NCBI GenBank assembly: GCA_022841795.1 | Contig: JALHQU010000005.1 | Coordinates: 29,521 to 82,522, forward strand | Source: Fimbriiglobus sp. | GTDB lineage: Bacteria; Planctomycetota; Planctomycetia; Gemmatales; Gemmataceae | Direction of reading: 5' to 3' | DNA length: 53,002 nucleotides | Part shown: positions 1 to 8,242 of the stretch, one piece after another | Position numbering within the stretch: position 1 is the stretch's first letter | Layout of the letters: each line of letters begins with the position of its first letter | The notes under the pieces: generated by a model | The model's input: the letters and a program-made list of their open reading frames with translations, nothing else | Databases searched by the model: none | Told to the model about the DNA's origin: nothing | Translations under genes and position numbers: made by a program

Positions 1-398
1 TCGGCGTCGGCCCACAGTTGCTCCAGCCCGTAGTACCCGCGGGTGTCCGGGTCGAACACGTGGCACACCACGTCGCCGTAGTCCTGCACCACCCACCGGC
101 TGCTCTCGTACCCGGTCACGCTCATCCGCTCGTCGCCCACCGCCCGCAGGGCGGCGTCGATCTCCTCGACGAGGGTATGCACCTGCCGGCGGCTGGCCCC
201 GGTGGCGACCACGAAGTAGTCGAACACCGGCGTCAACTCCCGCAGGTCCAGGACTTTCACGTCCTGCCCCTTGTTGTCGGCGGCAGTTTTGGCGGCAATG
301 CACGCCCGTTGAAGGGCGTCCGGGATGGGGGTGTGAGTGGCGGTCGGCGACGCGCCGACCGAGGCGGGGGCCTGGTGCAAGGTGGCGGTGTGGCTCAA
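1..398 (-). CDS. rsfS: Ribosomal silencing factor RsfS (3' end cut by the window edge)
   Basis: RsfS binds ribosomal protein uL14 on the large subunit and blocks subunit joining when nutrients are scarce. The visible part covers about 132 residues and carries family motifs: DVKVLDLRELTPVFDYFVV near residues 46-64, GASRRQVHTLVEEID just after, then GYESSRWVVQDYGDVVCHVF and the near C-terminal RGYYGLEQLWADA. Only the last few residues and the stop lie outside the window. The start chosen is TTG, because a strong Shine-Dalgarno sequence (gggaggt) sits a few bases before it and no ATG or GTG fits the alignment better. About 30 poorly conserved residues precede the domain. Identity is confident; the start is less certain. 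Confidence 0.9.
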   Translation of the reverse strand, partial: MSHTATLHQAPASVGASPTATHTPIPDALQRACIAAKTAADNKGQDVKVLDLRELTPVFDYFVVATGASRRQVHTLVEEIDAALRAVGDERMSVTGYESSRWVVQDYGDVVCHVFDPDTRGYYGLEQLWADA

Positions 399-802
399 GT
401 GACCTCCCTCAGGGTGCGCCCTCCGGAGGTCGATGGGGCGAAGCGAGAACAGCGGTGACGGCTGTCGCTTTCGTGGTTCGACCTCCCGGGACCGAGCGAG
501 CGGGAATTCGGGCAACGTAGGGTGCGACACGACCCGCACCTCCTGTATCATCGGCTGCACTTCGGCAATGTCAAGGCGGTGGCGCCGCATTCCCCCCACC
601 TTCACGCGGTTCCTGTTTCCGAGACGGAACAAACCGCACCCTTTCGCCGACGAGCCTGGTACAGCGGAGGTCGGGAACAGACACCCGCCGGCGAGGCAGG
701 TTCGGGTGAAACGGCATTCCTCGACGCAACCCCCGCAGCCGCCGCTGTTCCCGCAATTCGCCCGGCTTAAGATGATCCGTGCGCTACGGTTAGCGGTGTC
801 GT
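399..802. other. Noncoding stretch between rsfS and the BNR gene
   Basis: No convincing gene is seen. Open frames here give Arg/Pro-rich composition without motifs, as is usual in high-GC shadow frames. The stretch must hold the leftward rsfS promoter and probably the rightward promoter of the BNR gene, but no clear -35/-10 pair could be picked out. The rsfS ribosome binding site lies at its left edge and a palindromic repeat begins at its right edge. Confidence 0.5.
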
Positions 803-862
803 GTTAGCCCGACGCGCCAGCAAGGGACGGGTGGCTGACCCTCGCTGGCGCGTCGGGCTAAC
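803..862. repeat. Palindromic repeat, family A copy 1
   Basis: Inverted repeat with arms of about 24 bases beginning gttagcccgacgcgcc and ending in its reverse complement, separated by a loop of about 13 bases. One position differs between the arms (caaggg against cgaggg). It lies 37 bases before the BNR gene start. Five further copies occur at 4322, 37561, 43763, 46872 and 47604. Read through as protein it gives LARRAS-type peptides, which can wrongly lengthen neighbouring gene calls. Confidence 0.9.
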
Positions 863-899
863 AACCCCGGCAAACTTCGCCCTTCCCCCGAGTCCCACC

Positions 900-3800
900 A
901 TGACGCACCGAATCGCTGCCACGGTTCTCTGTGCCCTCGCGTTCGTTCCACTCGCCCCCGCCGCCGACGAGCCGAAAGGCCCGCCCGAGTTCGCCGCGGT
1001 GAAGTACCGGCTGGTCGGCCCGTATGCCGGCGGGCGGGTGAGTCGAGCGTGCGGGGTGCCGGGAGATCCCCTGACGTACTACGCCGCCACCGCCTCCGGC
1101 GGGGTGTGGAAGAGCGTGGACGGCGGGCTGACGTGGAAGCCGATCTTCGACGACCAGCCGACCAGCAGCATCGGCAGCATCGCGGTGGCCGAGTCCGACC
1201 CAAACGTGGTGTACGTCGGCACCGGCGAGGCGAACATCCGCGGGAACGTGTCGCCGGGGGCGGGCATCTTCCGCAGCACCGACGCAGGCAAGACGTGGAA
1301 GCACGTGTGGAAGCAGGTCGGGCAGATCGGCACCATCGCCGTCCACCCGAAGAACCCGGACGTGTGCTACGCCGCGGTGCTGGGGCATGCGTTCGGCCCG
1401 AATCAGGAACGCGGGGTGTACCGCACCACCGACGGCGGGAAGACGTGGAAGCAGGTGCTGTTCAAGAACGCCGAGACCGGCTGCTCGGACGTGGCGATTG
1501 ATCCGAACAACCCGCGGGTGATCTTCGCCGGGATGTGGCAGACCCGCCGCCGGCCGTGGGAGATGACCAGCGGCGGGCCGGGGTCGGACCTGTACGTGTC
1601 TCGCGACGGCGGTGACACCTGGGAGTCATTGAAGACGCCGAAGGTGAACCCCGACCGCAAGGGAGGGGGTGATCCAGACAAGAAGAACGGCTTGCCCGAG
1701 GGCATCTGGGGACGGGTCGGAGTGGCGGTCGCCCCGTCGGAGTCGAGCCGGGTGTACGCGGTCATCGAGGCCGAGAAGGGCGGGCTGTTCCGCTCGGACG
1801 ACGGCGGGGAGAACTGGTCGCTCGCCACCGACGACCGCAACCTTCGCCAGCGGGCGTGGTACTACAGCACCCTCACCGTTCACCCGACCAACCCGGACGT
1901 TGTGTGGGCGCCGCAGGTGGACATGATGAAGTCGGGCGACGGCGGCAAGTCGTTCGGCAAGGTCCGCGGGTTCCACCACGGCGACCACCACGACCTGTGG
2001 ATCGACCCGAAGAACCCGAAGCGGATGATCGCCGCGAACGACGGCGGGGTGGACATCAGCACCGACGGCGGGAAGACGTGGTTCGCCCCCCCGCTGCCCA
2101 TCACCCAGTTCTACCACGTCCACGCCGACAACCACACCCCGTACCGCGTCATGGGGTGCATGCAAGACCTGGGCAGCAGCAGCGGGCCGAGCCACAGCCT
2201 GACCGGCGGCATCAGCCTGGGCGACTGGACGCGGGTGGGCGGCGGGGAGGCCGGCCACGCGGTGAGCGACCCGAAAGACCCGAACGTCGTGTACGCCGGC
2301 GAGTACGGCGGGATCATGACCCGGTTCGACCGGCGGACGAACCAGGCGCGGAACATCAGCGTCGCCCAGTACAACCCGAGCGGCATCGAGCCGGAGAAGC
2401 ACAAGTACCGCTTCCAGTGGACCGCCCCGATTCTCGTCTCTCAGCACACCGGGGCGGTGTACCACGCGGCCAACTTCCTGTTCCGCACCACCGACGGCGG
2501 CAAGACGTGGGAGAAGGTGTCGCCCGACCTGACCCGGAACGACAAGCAGAAGCAGCAGTGGAGCGGCGGACCGATCACCGGCGACAACACCGGGGCCGAG
2601 ACGTACTGCACCATCTTCGCGCTGGGCGAGTCGCCGAAACAGAAGGGGCTGATCTGGGCGGGCAGCGACGACGGCCGCGTCCACCTGACGCAGGACGACT
2701 GCAAGACCTGGACGGACGTGACCGCCAACGTGCCGGACCTGCCGGACTGGGGCACTGTCGAGTGCATCGAGCCGTCGCCGCACGATCCCGGCACCGCGTT
2801 CCTCGTCGTCGATAACCACCGCATGTACGACTACCGCCCGCTTGTCTGGAAGACGACCGACTTCGGCAAGACTTGGGCGAAGATCACCGACGGCCTGGAC
2901 GCCGGAGTTCACTGCAACGTCGTCCGCGAGGACCCGAAGAAGAAGGGGCAGCTTTACCTGGGCACCGAGCGGGGCATCCAGTTCAGCACCGACTCCGGGA
3001 AGACTTGGAAGTCGCTCCAACTCAACCTGCCCACGGTGCCGGTCCACGACCTGCAAGTGAAGGACAACGACCTGGTGGTCGGCACGCACGGCCGCAGCCT
3101 GTGGATTCTCGACGACCTGACCGTCATCCGCGACTGGAAGCCGGCGTTCAAGGACAAGCCGGTCCACCTGTACCCGGTGCAGACGGCAACGAAGTGGGCG
3201 CTCGGCGGCGGGAACCTCGGGGCCACCCGCGCGACCACCACGAAGAACCCGGACAACGGCGCCGTGGTGTGGTACCACCTGAAGGCCGAGCCGCAGGCGG
3301 AGGCCACGCTGGAGGTGCTGTCGTCCGACGGCAAGGTGGTGGCGAAGGCCAAGTTCAAGCCGAAAAAGAAGCCCGTTCCTGGAACCCCAAACGCCGGTGA
3401 CGGGGCGGACGATAAGGCGAACCCCGGCAGTGATGCCGGGGGTGGTTCCGACGACGCCGACGACGAGGACGACGACAAGCAGGAGAAGAAGGAACGCAAG
3501 CTCGCGGCCAAATCCGGCCTCAACAAGTTCGTCTGGGACTTCACCCATGACGGGGCGGACACCATCCCCGGCGCGAAGGTGGACGCCGGCAACCCCGGCC
3601 AGAACATCCCCGCCGTACCGGGCAAGTACACCATCAAGCTGACCGTCGGCAAGGAGTCCATCACCACGATGGTGGAGGTGAAAGCGGACGGACGAATACT
3701 CACGGCGGCAGCAGAAGCGATGCGTGTGCGCGGACCAAAAAATCCCACGTCGATTGGTGGAACCAACGGCGACTGGAACAGAGAGCAAGGCGCTGCGACG

Positions 3801-4319
3801 GCCGCACAACTTTCGCGTGAGATCTACGACCTCAAATTGGAAGACGGCAAGGCACAGGAACAACTCTCGCTCAAGGTCCGCGACCACATCCAGCAGCTCA
3901 CGGACACCGTCGTGCGGCTGCGGGCGGTGCAGAAGCAGATCGGGATGCGGAAGGAACTGTTCAAGGACAACGACGCGGCGAAGGGGCAACTGAAGGACGA
4001 GGCGGCGTTCGCCAAGAAGCTGTCCGCCCTGGAGGAAAAGCTGCACAACCCGAAGGCGAAGATCGTGTACGACGTGTTCGCCGCCAAGCCGGGGGCGATG
4101 CTGTACTCGCAACTGACGTGGCTGCTGAACAACGTGGTGGACGGCGACGGCGGGCCGACCAAAGCCCAGACGGAACTGGAGCCGGAGTTGGCGAAGAAGT
4201 TGAGCGAACACGTCGCCGAGTTCGACAAGCTGACGAAAGAGGAACTGGGCAAGGTGAACGAGGCGGCGAAGAAGGCGAGCTTGCCGGAGCTGTACCTGCC
4301 GCCGGCGAAGAAGAAGTAG
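900..4319 (+). CDS. Exported BNR/Asp-box (sortilin-type) beta-propeller protein
   Basis: A protein of 1139 residues with a signal peptide (MTHRIAATVLCALAFVPL, cleavage near APAADEP). The first two thirds hold about eleven Asp-box motifs of the form S/T-x-D-x-G-x-T-W, such as SVDGGLTWKP, STDAGKTWKH, TTDGGKTWKQ and STDSGKTWKS, as in VPS10/sortilin-like and glycosidase-like propellers. The C-terminal third has a beta domain (FVWDFTHDGADTIPGAKV, PGKYTIKLTVG) like those after such propellers, then a lysine/glutamate-rich helical end. An acidic low-complexity linker of about 40 residues (GSDDADDEDDDKQEKKER) lies near residue 850. The ATG is chosen because the signal peptide follows directly; longer readings translate the upstream repeat. 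The substrate is unknown; annotations such as glycosyl hydrolase would rest only on the fold. Confidence 0.85.
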   Translation: MTHRIAATVLCALAFVPLAPAADEPKGPPEFAAVKYRLVGPYAGGRVSRACGVPGDPLTYYAATASGGVWKSVDGGLTWKPIFDDQPTSSIGSIAVAESDPNVVYVGTGEANIRGNVSPGAGIFRSTDAGKTWKHVWKQVGQIGTIAVHPKNPDVCYAAVLGHAFGPNQERGVYRTTDGGKTWKQVLFKNAETGCSDVAIDPNNPRVIFAGMWQTRRRPWEMTSGGPGSDLYVSRDGGDTWESLKTPKVNPDRKGGGDPDKKNGLPEGIWGRVGVAVAPSESSRVYAVIEAEKGGLFRSDDGGENWSLATDDRNLRQRAWYYSTLTVHPTNPDVVWAPQVDMMKSGDGGKSFGKVRGFHHGDHHDLWIDPKNPKRMIAANDGGVDISTDGGKTWFAPPLPITQFYHVHADNHTPYRVMGCMQDLGSSSGPSHSLTGGISLGDWTRVGGGEAGHAVSDPKDPNVVYAGEYGGIMTRFDRRTNQARNISVAQYNPSGIEPEKHKYRFQWTAPILVSQHTGAVYHAANFLFRTTDGGKTWEKVSPDLTRNDKQKQQWSGGPITGDNTGAETYCTIFALGESPKQKGLIWAGSDDGRVHLTQDDCKTWTDVTANVPDLPDWGTVECIEPSPHDPGTAFLVVDNHRMYDYRPLVWKTTDFGKTWAKITDGLDAGVHCNVVREDPKKKGQLYLGTERGIQFSTDSGKTWKSLQLNLPTVPVHDLQVKDNDLVVGTHGRSLWILDDLTVIRDWKPAFKDKPVHLYPVQTATKWALGGGNLGATRATTTKNPDNGAVVWYHLKAEPQAEATLEVLSSDGKVVAKAKFKPKKKPVPGTPNAGDGADDKANPGSDAGGGSDDADDEDDDKQEKKERKLAAKSGLNKFVWDFTHDGADTIPGAKVDAGNPGQNIPAVPGKYTIKLTVGKESITTMVEVKADGRILTAAAEAMRVRGPKNPTSIGGTNGDWNREQGAATAAQLSREIYDLKLEDGKAQEQLSLKVRDHIQQLTDTVVRLRAVQKQIGMRKELFKDNDAAKGQLKDEAAFAKKLSALEEKLHNPKAKIVYDVFAAKPGAMLYSQLTWLLNNVVDGDGGPTKAQTELEPELAKKLSEHVAEFDKLTKEELGKVNEAAKKASLPELYLPPAKKK

Positions 4320-4321
4320 TT

Positions 4322-4383
4322 GTTAGCCCGACGCGCGAGCGAGGGTCGAGCGCCCAAGTCCCTCGCTCGCGCGTCGGGCTAAC
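4322..4383. repeat. Palindromic repeat, family A copy 2
   Basis: The same palindrome as copy 1 with arms of subtype gacgcgcgagcgaggg and a loop of about 14 bases. It begins two bases after the TAG stop of the BNR gene, so that gene is bracketed by copies 1 and 2. It could fold into a strong hairpin and act as an untailed terminator or mRNA 3' end protector. Confidence 0.9.
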
Positions 4384-4488
4384 CGCTTTTCCATTTCCTT
4401 CAATCTGTGCCGGTTGTCCGGTCGATGACAGAAGAGCGGGACACTAGCGGGTCCGGGGAAGCGGCCCGCACCGTGGAGGGAACCACAC

Positions 4489-6378
4489 ATGGCGAACCAG
4501 CGGATCAGCGTGCGGGTGTTGGCCGGGTTGATGTTCACCGGCGGGCTGGCCGGCGCCGCCTTCGGGCAGGCCAAGCCGGAACAACTCCTGAACCGTCAGC
4601 CCGTCATCCCCGGCGTGCAGATCAGCACCCCGGCCACCGCCGCCGAAATCGCCGCGTGTAAGGTGGAAGCCCGCGAGTGGCCGGCCCAGGGGAACGGGGT
4701 CAGCCCGAAAGGGGTGATCGTCCTCGACGGGTCCGGCCGCAAGCTCCGCCAGTTCATCGACACCGAGGGCGGGACCAAGTTCAACATCGCGTCGTACTTC
4801 CTCGACGGCGTGGAGGCGTTCCGCGAGGTGGACGCCAACCGGAACGGCAAACCGGACTCGTTCCGCTGGCTCGGGGCGAACGGCGGCAAGCACGGGCAAG
4901 ACCGGGACGAGAACGGCACCGTGGACGCCTGGGTGAACATCTCGGCTGAAGAGGTGACGCTGGAGCTGTTCGCGGCGGTGCAGACCAAGGACGCCGAGCG
5001 GCTGAAGGCGCTGCTGCTAAGCGAGGACGACCTGAAGGCGCTCAAGCTGCCGCAGGCGGAGGAGGCCCGGCTGCGGAAGAAGGCCGAGCAGGCGGTGGGC
5101 AAGCTGGCGAAGGCGAACGCCGACCTGAAGCTGACCGCCAAGTCGAAGTGGATGCACGCCGAACTGACCCCGCCGCACACCACCCCGCGGGACGCCCTGG
5201 GCACCCCGGACGACCTGGTGCGGCACAAGAACGTCGGCGTGCTGGTGGACATCGGCGACGGCAAGACCATGTCGTACCTGTCCACCGGCGAGATGGTGCA
5301 GGTCGGGAAGGCGTGGAAGCTGGCCGACGGGCCGACCGCGGGCACTGTGATCGATACGGCCGACGAGAGTAACGCCGGAAGCACGAACCAGGTGCCGGAC
5401 GAACTCAAAGCGACTATCGAGAAGATTGTGGCGTTGAAGCTCGACGCTGCCAAGCCGCACGAGTACCACCTCCAGCGGGCGCAGCTGCTGGAGGAGTGCG
5501 TGACCGGCACGAAGGGCGCCCAGCAGATGCCGTGGCTGAAGCAGATGGTGGACGCCTACGCCGCCGCCGTCGAAGCGTCGCCCGAACCGAAGCCGGCGTA
5601 CGACCGCTTCACCGCCTGGAAGGAGTCGATCCTGAAGGGCGGGGCGAGCGAGACGAAGGCGTACACCGCGTTCCGCCACGCCGCCGCCGAGTTCGCGGTG
5701 AAGCGGAAGGAGGCCGGCACCGACAACAAGAAGATCGCGGCCGTGCAGGAGTGGCGGAAGGACTCGCTGGAGAAGTTCGTCAAGGAGTACGCCGACTCGA
5801 CCGACGCCCCGGAGGCGGTGATGCAACTGGCGGTGGAGGCCGAGTACGCGCCGAAGGACGGCGAGGCGGCGGCGAAGGCGTGGTACGAGAAGCTGATGAA
5901 GGACTACGCCGGCCATCCCTATGCGGCGAAGGCCGCGGGCGCGATCAAGCGGCTGGGGTGCGAGGGCAAGGCGTTCGAGCTGAGCGGCGAGACGCTCGAC
6001 GGCAAGGCGTTCAGCGAGAAGGTGATCGCCGGCAAGCCGGCGGTGGTGCTGTTCTGGGCGAGTTGGGGGTCGCAGACGGCGGACGAACTGGCCGCGCTCG
6101 CCAAGCTGGAGAAGGACTTCGCCGCGAAGGGCTTGCAGATTGTCACCGTCAACCTGGACGACGACAAGGCGGCCGGGGAGAAGGCGGTGAAAGCGGCCGG
6201 GCTGGGCGGCCACCACCTGTACGCCGCCGGCGGGCTGGACCGCTCGCCGCTGGCCAACGCCTACGGCATCCACATGATCCCGCACCTGTTCCTGATCGAC
6301 AAGTCGGGCAAGGTGGCCAGCCGCAACGCCCAGCCCGGCCCCGGCCTGAAGGACGAAGTGGAGAAGCTGGTTAAGTAG
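4489..6378 (+). CDS. Exported thioredoxin-fold (TlpA/ResA-like) protein lacking the CxxC motif
   Basis: A protein of 629 residues with a signal peptide (hydrophobic VLAGLMFTGGLAGAAFG). Two EF-hand-like loops occur near residues 120-145 (DANRNGKPDSF and DRDENGTVDAW), followed by a long helical middle region. The last 140 residues form an AhpC/TSA-type thioredoxin domain: FELSGETLDGKAFS, AVVLFWASWGSQTADELAAL, LQIVTVNLDDD and IPHLFLIDKSGKV. Where family members have WxxWCxPC, this protein has WASWGSQT, so both redox cysteines are missing and disulfide chemistry is unlikely. The ATG has a good ribosome binding site (ggaggg, eight bases before). A hairpin terminator follows the stop. The role is probably structural or binding, in the periplasm. 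Confidence 0.8.
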   Translation: MANQRISVRVLAGLMFTGGLAGAAFGQAKPEQLLNRQPVIPGVQISTPATAAEIAACKVEAREWPAQGNGVSPKGVIVLDGSGRKLRQFIDTEGGTKFNIASYFLDGVEAFREVDANRNGKPDSFRWLGANGGKHGQDRDENGTVDAWVNISAEEVTLELFAAVQTKDAERLKALLLSEDDLKALKLPQAEEARLRKKAEQAVGKLAKANADLKLTAKSKWMHAELTPPHTTPRDALGTPDDLVRHKNVGVLVDIGDGKTMSYLSTGEMVQVGKAWKLADGPTAGTVIDTADESNAGSTNQVPDELKATIEKIVALKLDAAKPHEYHLQRAQLLEECVTGTKGAQQMPWLKQMVDAYAAAVEASPEPKPAYDRFTAWKESILKGGASETKAYTAFRHAAAEFAVKRKEAGTDNKKIAAVQEWRKDSLEKFVKEYADSTDAPEAVMQLAVEAEYAPKDGEAAAKAWYEKLMKDYAGHPYAAKAAGAIKRLGCEGKAFELSGETLDGKAFSEKVIAGKPAVVLFWASWGSQTADELAALAKLEKDFAAKGLQIVTVNLDDDKAAGEKAVKAAGLGGHHLYAAGGLDRSPLANAYGIHMIPHLFLIDKSGKVASRNAQPGPGLKDEVEKLVK

Positions 6379-6384
6379 CCGCAA

Positions 6385-7053
6385 TCAAAGCCCACCCACG
6401 GCCGTGGGTGGGCTTTTTTTCGCCAGCCCGTCCAGGTGCTTCAGCGGTTCCCACCAGCCGGGCTTGAACTTCGGGTCGTCGCGGATCGGGCCGATCGCCC
6501 GCAGCGGGTCCATGATCTCGTCCCGCCACCACAGGTAGTAGTACAGCAGGAACGCCCGCACGATGTCCGGGTCGGCCACCCCCCGCGCGACGCACTCGTT
6601 CACCAGGGCGAAGAAGTCGAGCACCCGCGTCGCCTTCTGGTACACCGCGTCCCGCAGCGGGTCGATCACCCCGTGCGCCTCCGGGGTGGTCAGGTAGGCG
6701 TAGAACTCCGTCCGCCGGGCCGCCCGCTCCTCGTCCGTCGCCCGCCGCAGCTCGGTGACGAGGTGCCGCCAGCCGGCGTTCCGCGCGTCCCGCATCTCCT
6801 CGGCGTAGTACTGCTGGCACAGGGACAGGGCCGTCCGCTCGCGGTTCTGCCCGATGGGGATGACGAAGAACAGCAGCAGCGGGATGAGGACCGCCACTAG
6901 CGGGCCGATGAGCGGCACGAACAGGTCGCGGAGCAGGTCGTAGGTGTGCCGATCGGTGCCGGCGGTCAGCCCGACGAGCGGGATGAGCAGCACGGGCACG
7001 GCGATGCCGGCCAGGCCGATGACGAGCGCGCGGGGCATCTGCGATGACGACAT
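6385..7053 (-). CDS. Small membrane protein of unknown function
   Basis: A protein of 222 residues from the ATG giving MSSSQMPRALVIG. Two hydrophobic segments lie near the N-terminus (ALVIGLAGIAVPVLLIPLV and LFVPLIGPLVAVLIPLLLFF), with a cytoplasmic-looking region behind them rich in Arg, Glu and Tyr (EEMRDARNAGWRHLVTELRR, AFLLYYYLWWRDEIMDPLRA). No family was recognised. The start is uncertain: a GTG 15 bases upstream is in frame, and the longer open reading would overlap the divergent queG start. The gene is divergent from queG with about 65 bases between starts, and its 3' end runs into the terminator of the convergent neighbour. Confidence 0.65.
   Translation of the reverse strand: MSSSQMPRALVIGLAGIAVPVLLIPLVGLTAGTDRHTYDLLRDLFVPLIGPLVAVLIPLLLFFVIPIGQNRERTALSLCQQYYAEEMRDARNAGWRHLVTELRRATDEERAARRTEFYAYLTTPEAHGVIDPLRDAVYQKATRVLDFFALVNECVARGVADPDIVRAFLLYYYLWWRDEIMDPLRAIGPIRDDPKFKPGWWEPLKHLDGLAKKSPPTAVGGL
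6387..6421 (+). terminator. Rho-independent terminator after the thioredoxin-fold gene
   Basis: A perfect hairpin of aagcccacccacg and cgtgggtgggctt around gc is followed by a run of T. It lies nine bases after the stop of the rightward gene. The convergent leftward gene ends inside the hairpin, so its last residues (SPPTAVGGL) are encoded by the terminator stem. Confidence 0.9.
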
Positions 7054-7117
7054 GCCGGATGATGACACCCCGCCGGCCGGTCGGTCAACCCGAGCCGCCC
7101 CGCCTACACTTCCCGGT

Positions 7118-8242
7118 GTGACCCCACCCACACCACCTCCCGGCATCGAAGAACGGTTGCGGGACCGCGCCGCCGCGCTCGGGTTCACCCTGTTCGGCAT
7201 CGCCCCGGCGACCGACGCCGACGGGTTCGGTCGGTTCTGCGACTGGCTAGACAAAGGGTATGCCGGCGGGATGGACTACCTGCACGAGTACCGCGAGGAG
7301 CGGCGACACCCGCGGTCGGTCGTCGAGTCGGTGCAAAGTGTGGTGATGCTCGGCATGGAATACCAGTCGGGTATCGGGGATGACGGATCAATGGTTTCGC
7401 AGAGTGAGCCGGATACCCGGCAACCGATACCCGATACCCGAGGTCGGGTTGCCAAGTACGCCCGCGGCCCGGACTACCACCGCTTCATCTGGGACCGGGT
7501 GAACGAGCTGTCGGCGTGGCTGATGGCCGAAGTGCCCGGCTGCTTCGCGCACGGGGTGGCGGACACCGCTCCGATCCTGGAACGGGACTTCGCCCGCCGC
7601 GCCGGCCTCGGCTGGTTCGGCAAGAACACCATGCTCATCAACAAGCACCGCGGCAGCTTCTTCTTCCTCAGCGCGTTCCTCACCGACCTCAATCTGACCC
7701 CAAGCGAACCGCACACCGCGTCCCACTGTGGCACCTGTACCGCCTGTCTGGACGCCTGCCCGACGCGGGCGTTCCCGGAACCCGGCGTACTGGACGCAGC
7801 GAGGTGCATCAGCTACCTGACGATCGAACTCCGCGGGCCGATCCCGGAGGAGCTACGGGAGCCGGTGGGGGACTGGCTGTTCGGCTGCGACGTGTGCCAG
7901 GACGTGTGCCCGTGGAACGTTCGCTCCCCTCTCCCCCTGGTGGGAGAGGGGCTGGGGGTGAGGGAGTCTGCGTTCCCGGTTCACCCCGACCTCGTCACCC
8001 TCGACCCGATCGAACTGCTCGGCCTGAGCAAAGCCGAGTTCAAGATGCGGTTTCAGCACACCTCGCTGTGGCGGGCGAAGCGAACGGGTCTATTGCGAAA
8101 TGCCGCGATCGTGCTGGGCAACACCGGCGATGAGCGGGCGATCCCGGCGCTGGAACGCGCCACAGCGGACGAGGACGAGGTGATCCGCGGGGCGGCGGCG
8201 TGGGCGATCGGGCGGATTCGTCAACGAACTTCCAGCACGTAG
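7118..8242 (+). CDS. queG: Epoxyqueuosine reductase QueG
   Basis: QueG reduces epoxyqueuosine to queuosine in the wobble position of GUN tRNAs, using cobalamin and two 4Fe-4S clusters. The 374-residue product shows GLGWFGKNTMLIN in the cobalamin-binding half, the first cluster motif CGTCTACLDACP near residue 205 and the second motif CDVCQDVCPWN near 257. A HEAT-like C-terminal repeat follows (GNTGDERAIPALERA), as is common in the family. A GTG start fits the N-terminus (GIEERLRDRAAALGFTLFGI). Directly after the second cluster motif the protein contains SPLPLVGEGLGVRE, which is encoded by a palindromic repeat and is not part of normal QueG. The gene overlaps the convergent Uma2 gene by 22 bases. 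Confidence 0.95.
   Translation: MTPPTPPPGIEERLRDRAAALGFTLFGIAPATDADGFGRFCDWLDKGYAGGMDYLHEYREERRHPRSVVESVQSVVMLGMEYQSGIGDDGSMVSQSEPDTRQPIPDTRGRVAKYARGPDYHRFIWDRVNELSAWLMAEVPGCFAHGVADTAPILERDFARRAGLGWFGKNTMLINKHRGSFFFLSAFLTDLNLTPSEPHTASHCGTCTACLDACPTRAFPEPGVLDAARCISYLTIELRGPIPEELREPVGDWLFGCDVCQDVCPWNVRSPLPLVGEGLGVRESAFPVHPDLVTLDPIELLGLSKAEFKMRFQHTSLWRAKRTGLLRNAAIVLGNTGDERAIPALERATADEDEVIRGAAAWAIGRIRQRTSST
7924..7966. repeat. Palindromic repeat inserted in frame inside queG
   Basis: About 43 bases with stem cctctccc and gggagagg followed by gctgggggtgagggag. It resembles in style the repeats at 14710, 14805 and 38409, which also contain ctctcc/ggagag stems and a ggggtgag tail. It adds about 14 residues without breaking the reading frame. 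Confidence 0.75.

Noticed and set aside
433-807. Plus-strand open frame of about 120 codons between rsfS and the BNR gene
   Set aside because: Arg/Pro/Ser-rich with no motif, no ribosome binding site and overlapping the rsfS upstream region.
801-899. Longer start of the BNR gene through the repeat
   Set aside because: The added residues are the translation of a palindromic repeat; the ATG after it starts a normal signal peptide.
1626-4211. A long minus-strand open frame opposite the BNR gene
   Set aside because: No motifs and shadow-like composition, while the plus strand has clear Asp-box repeats.
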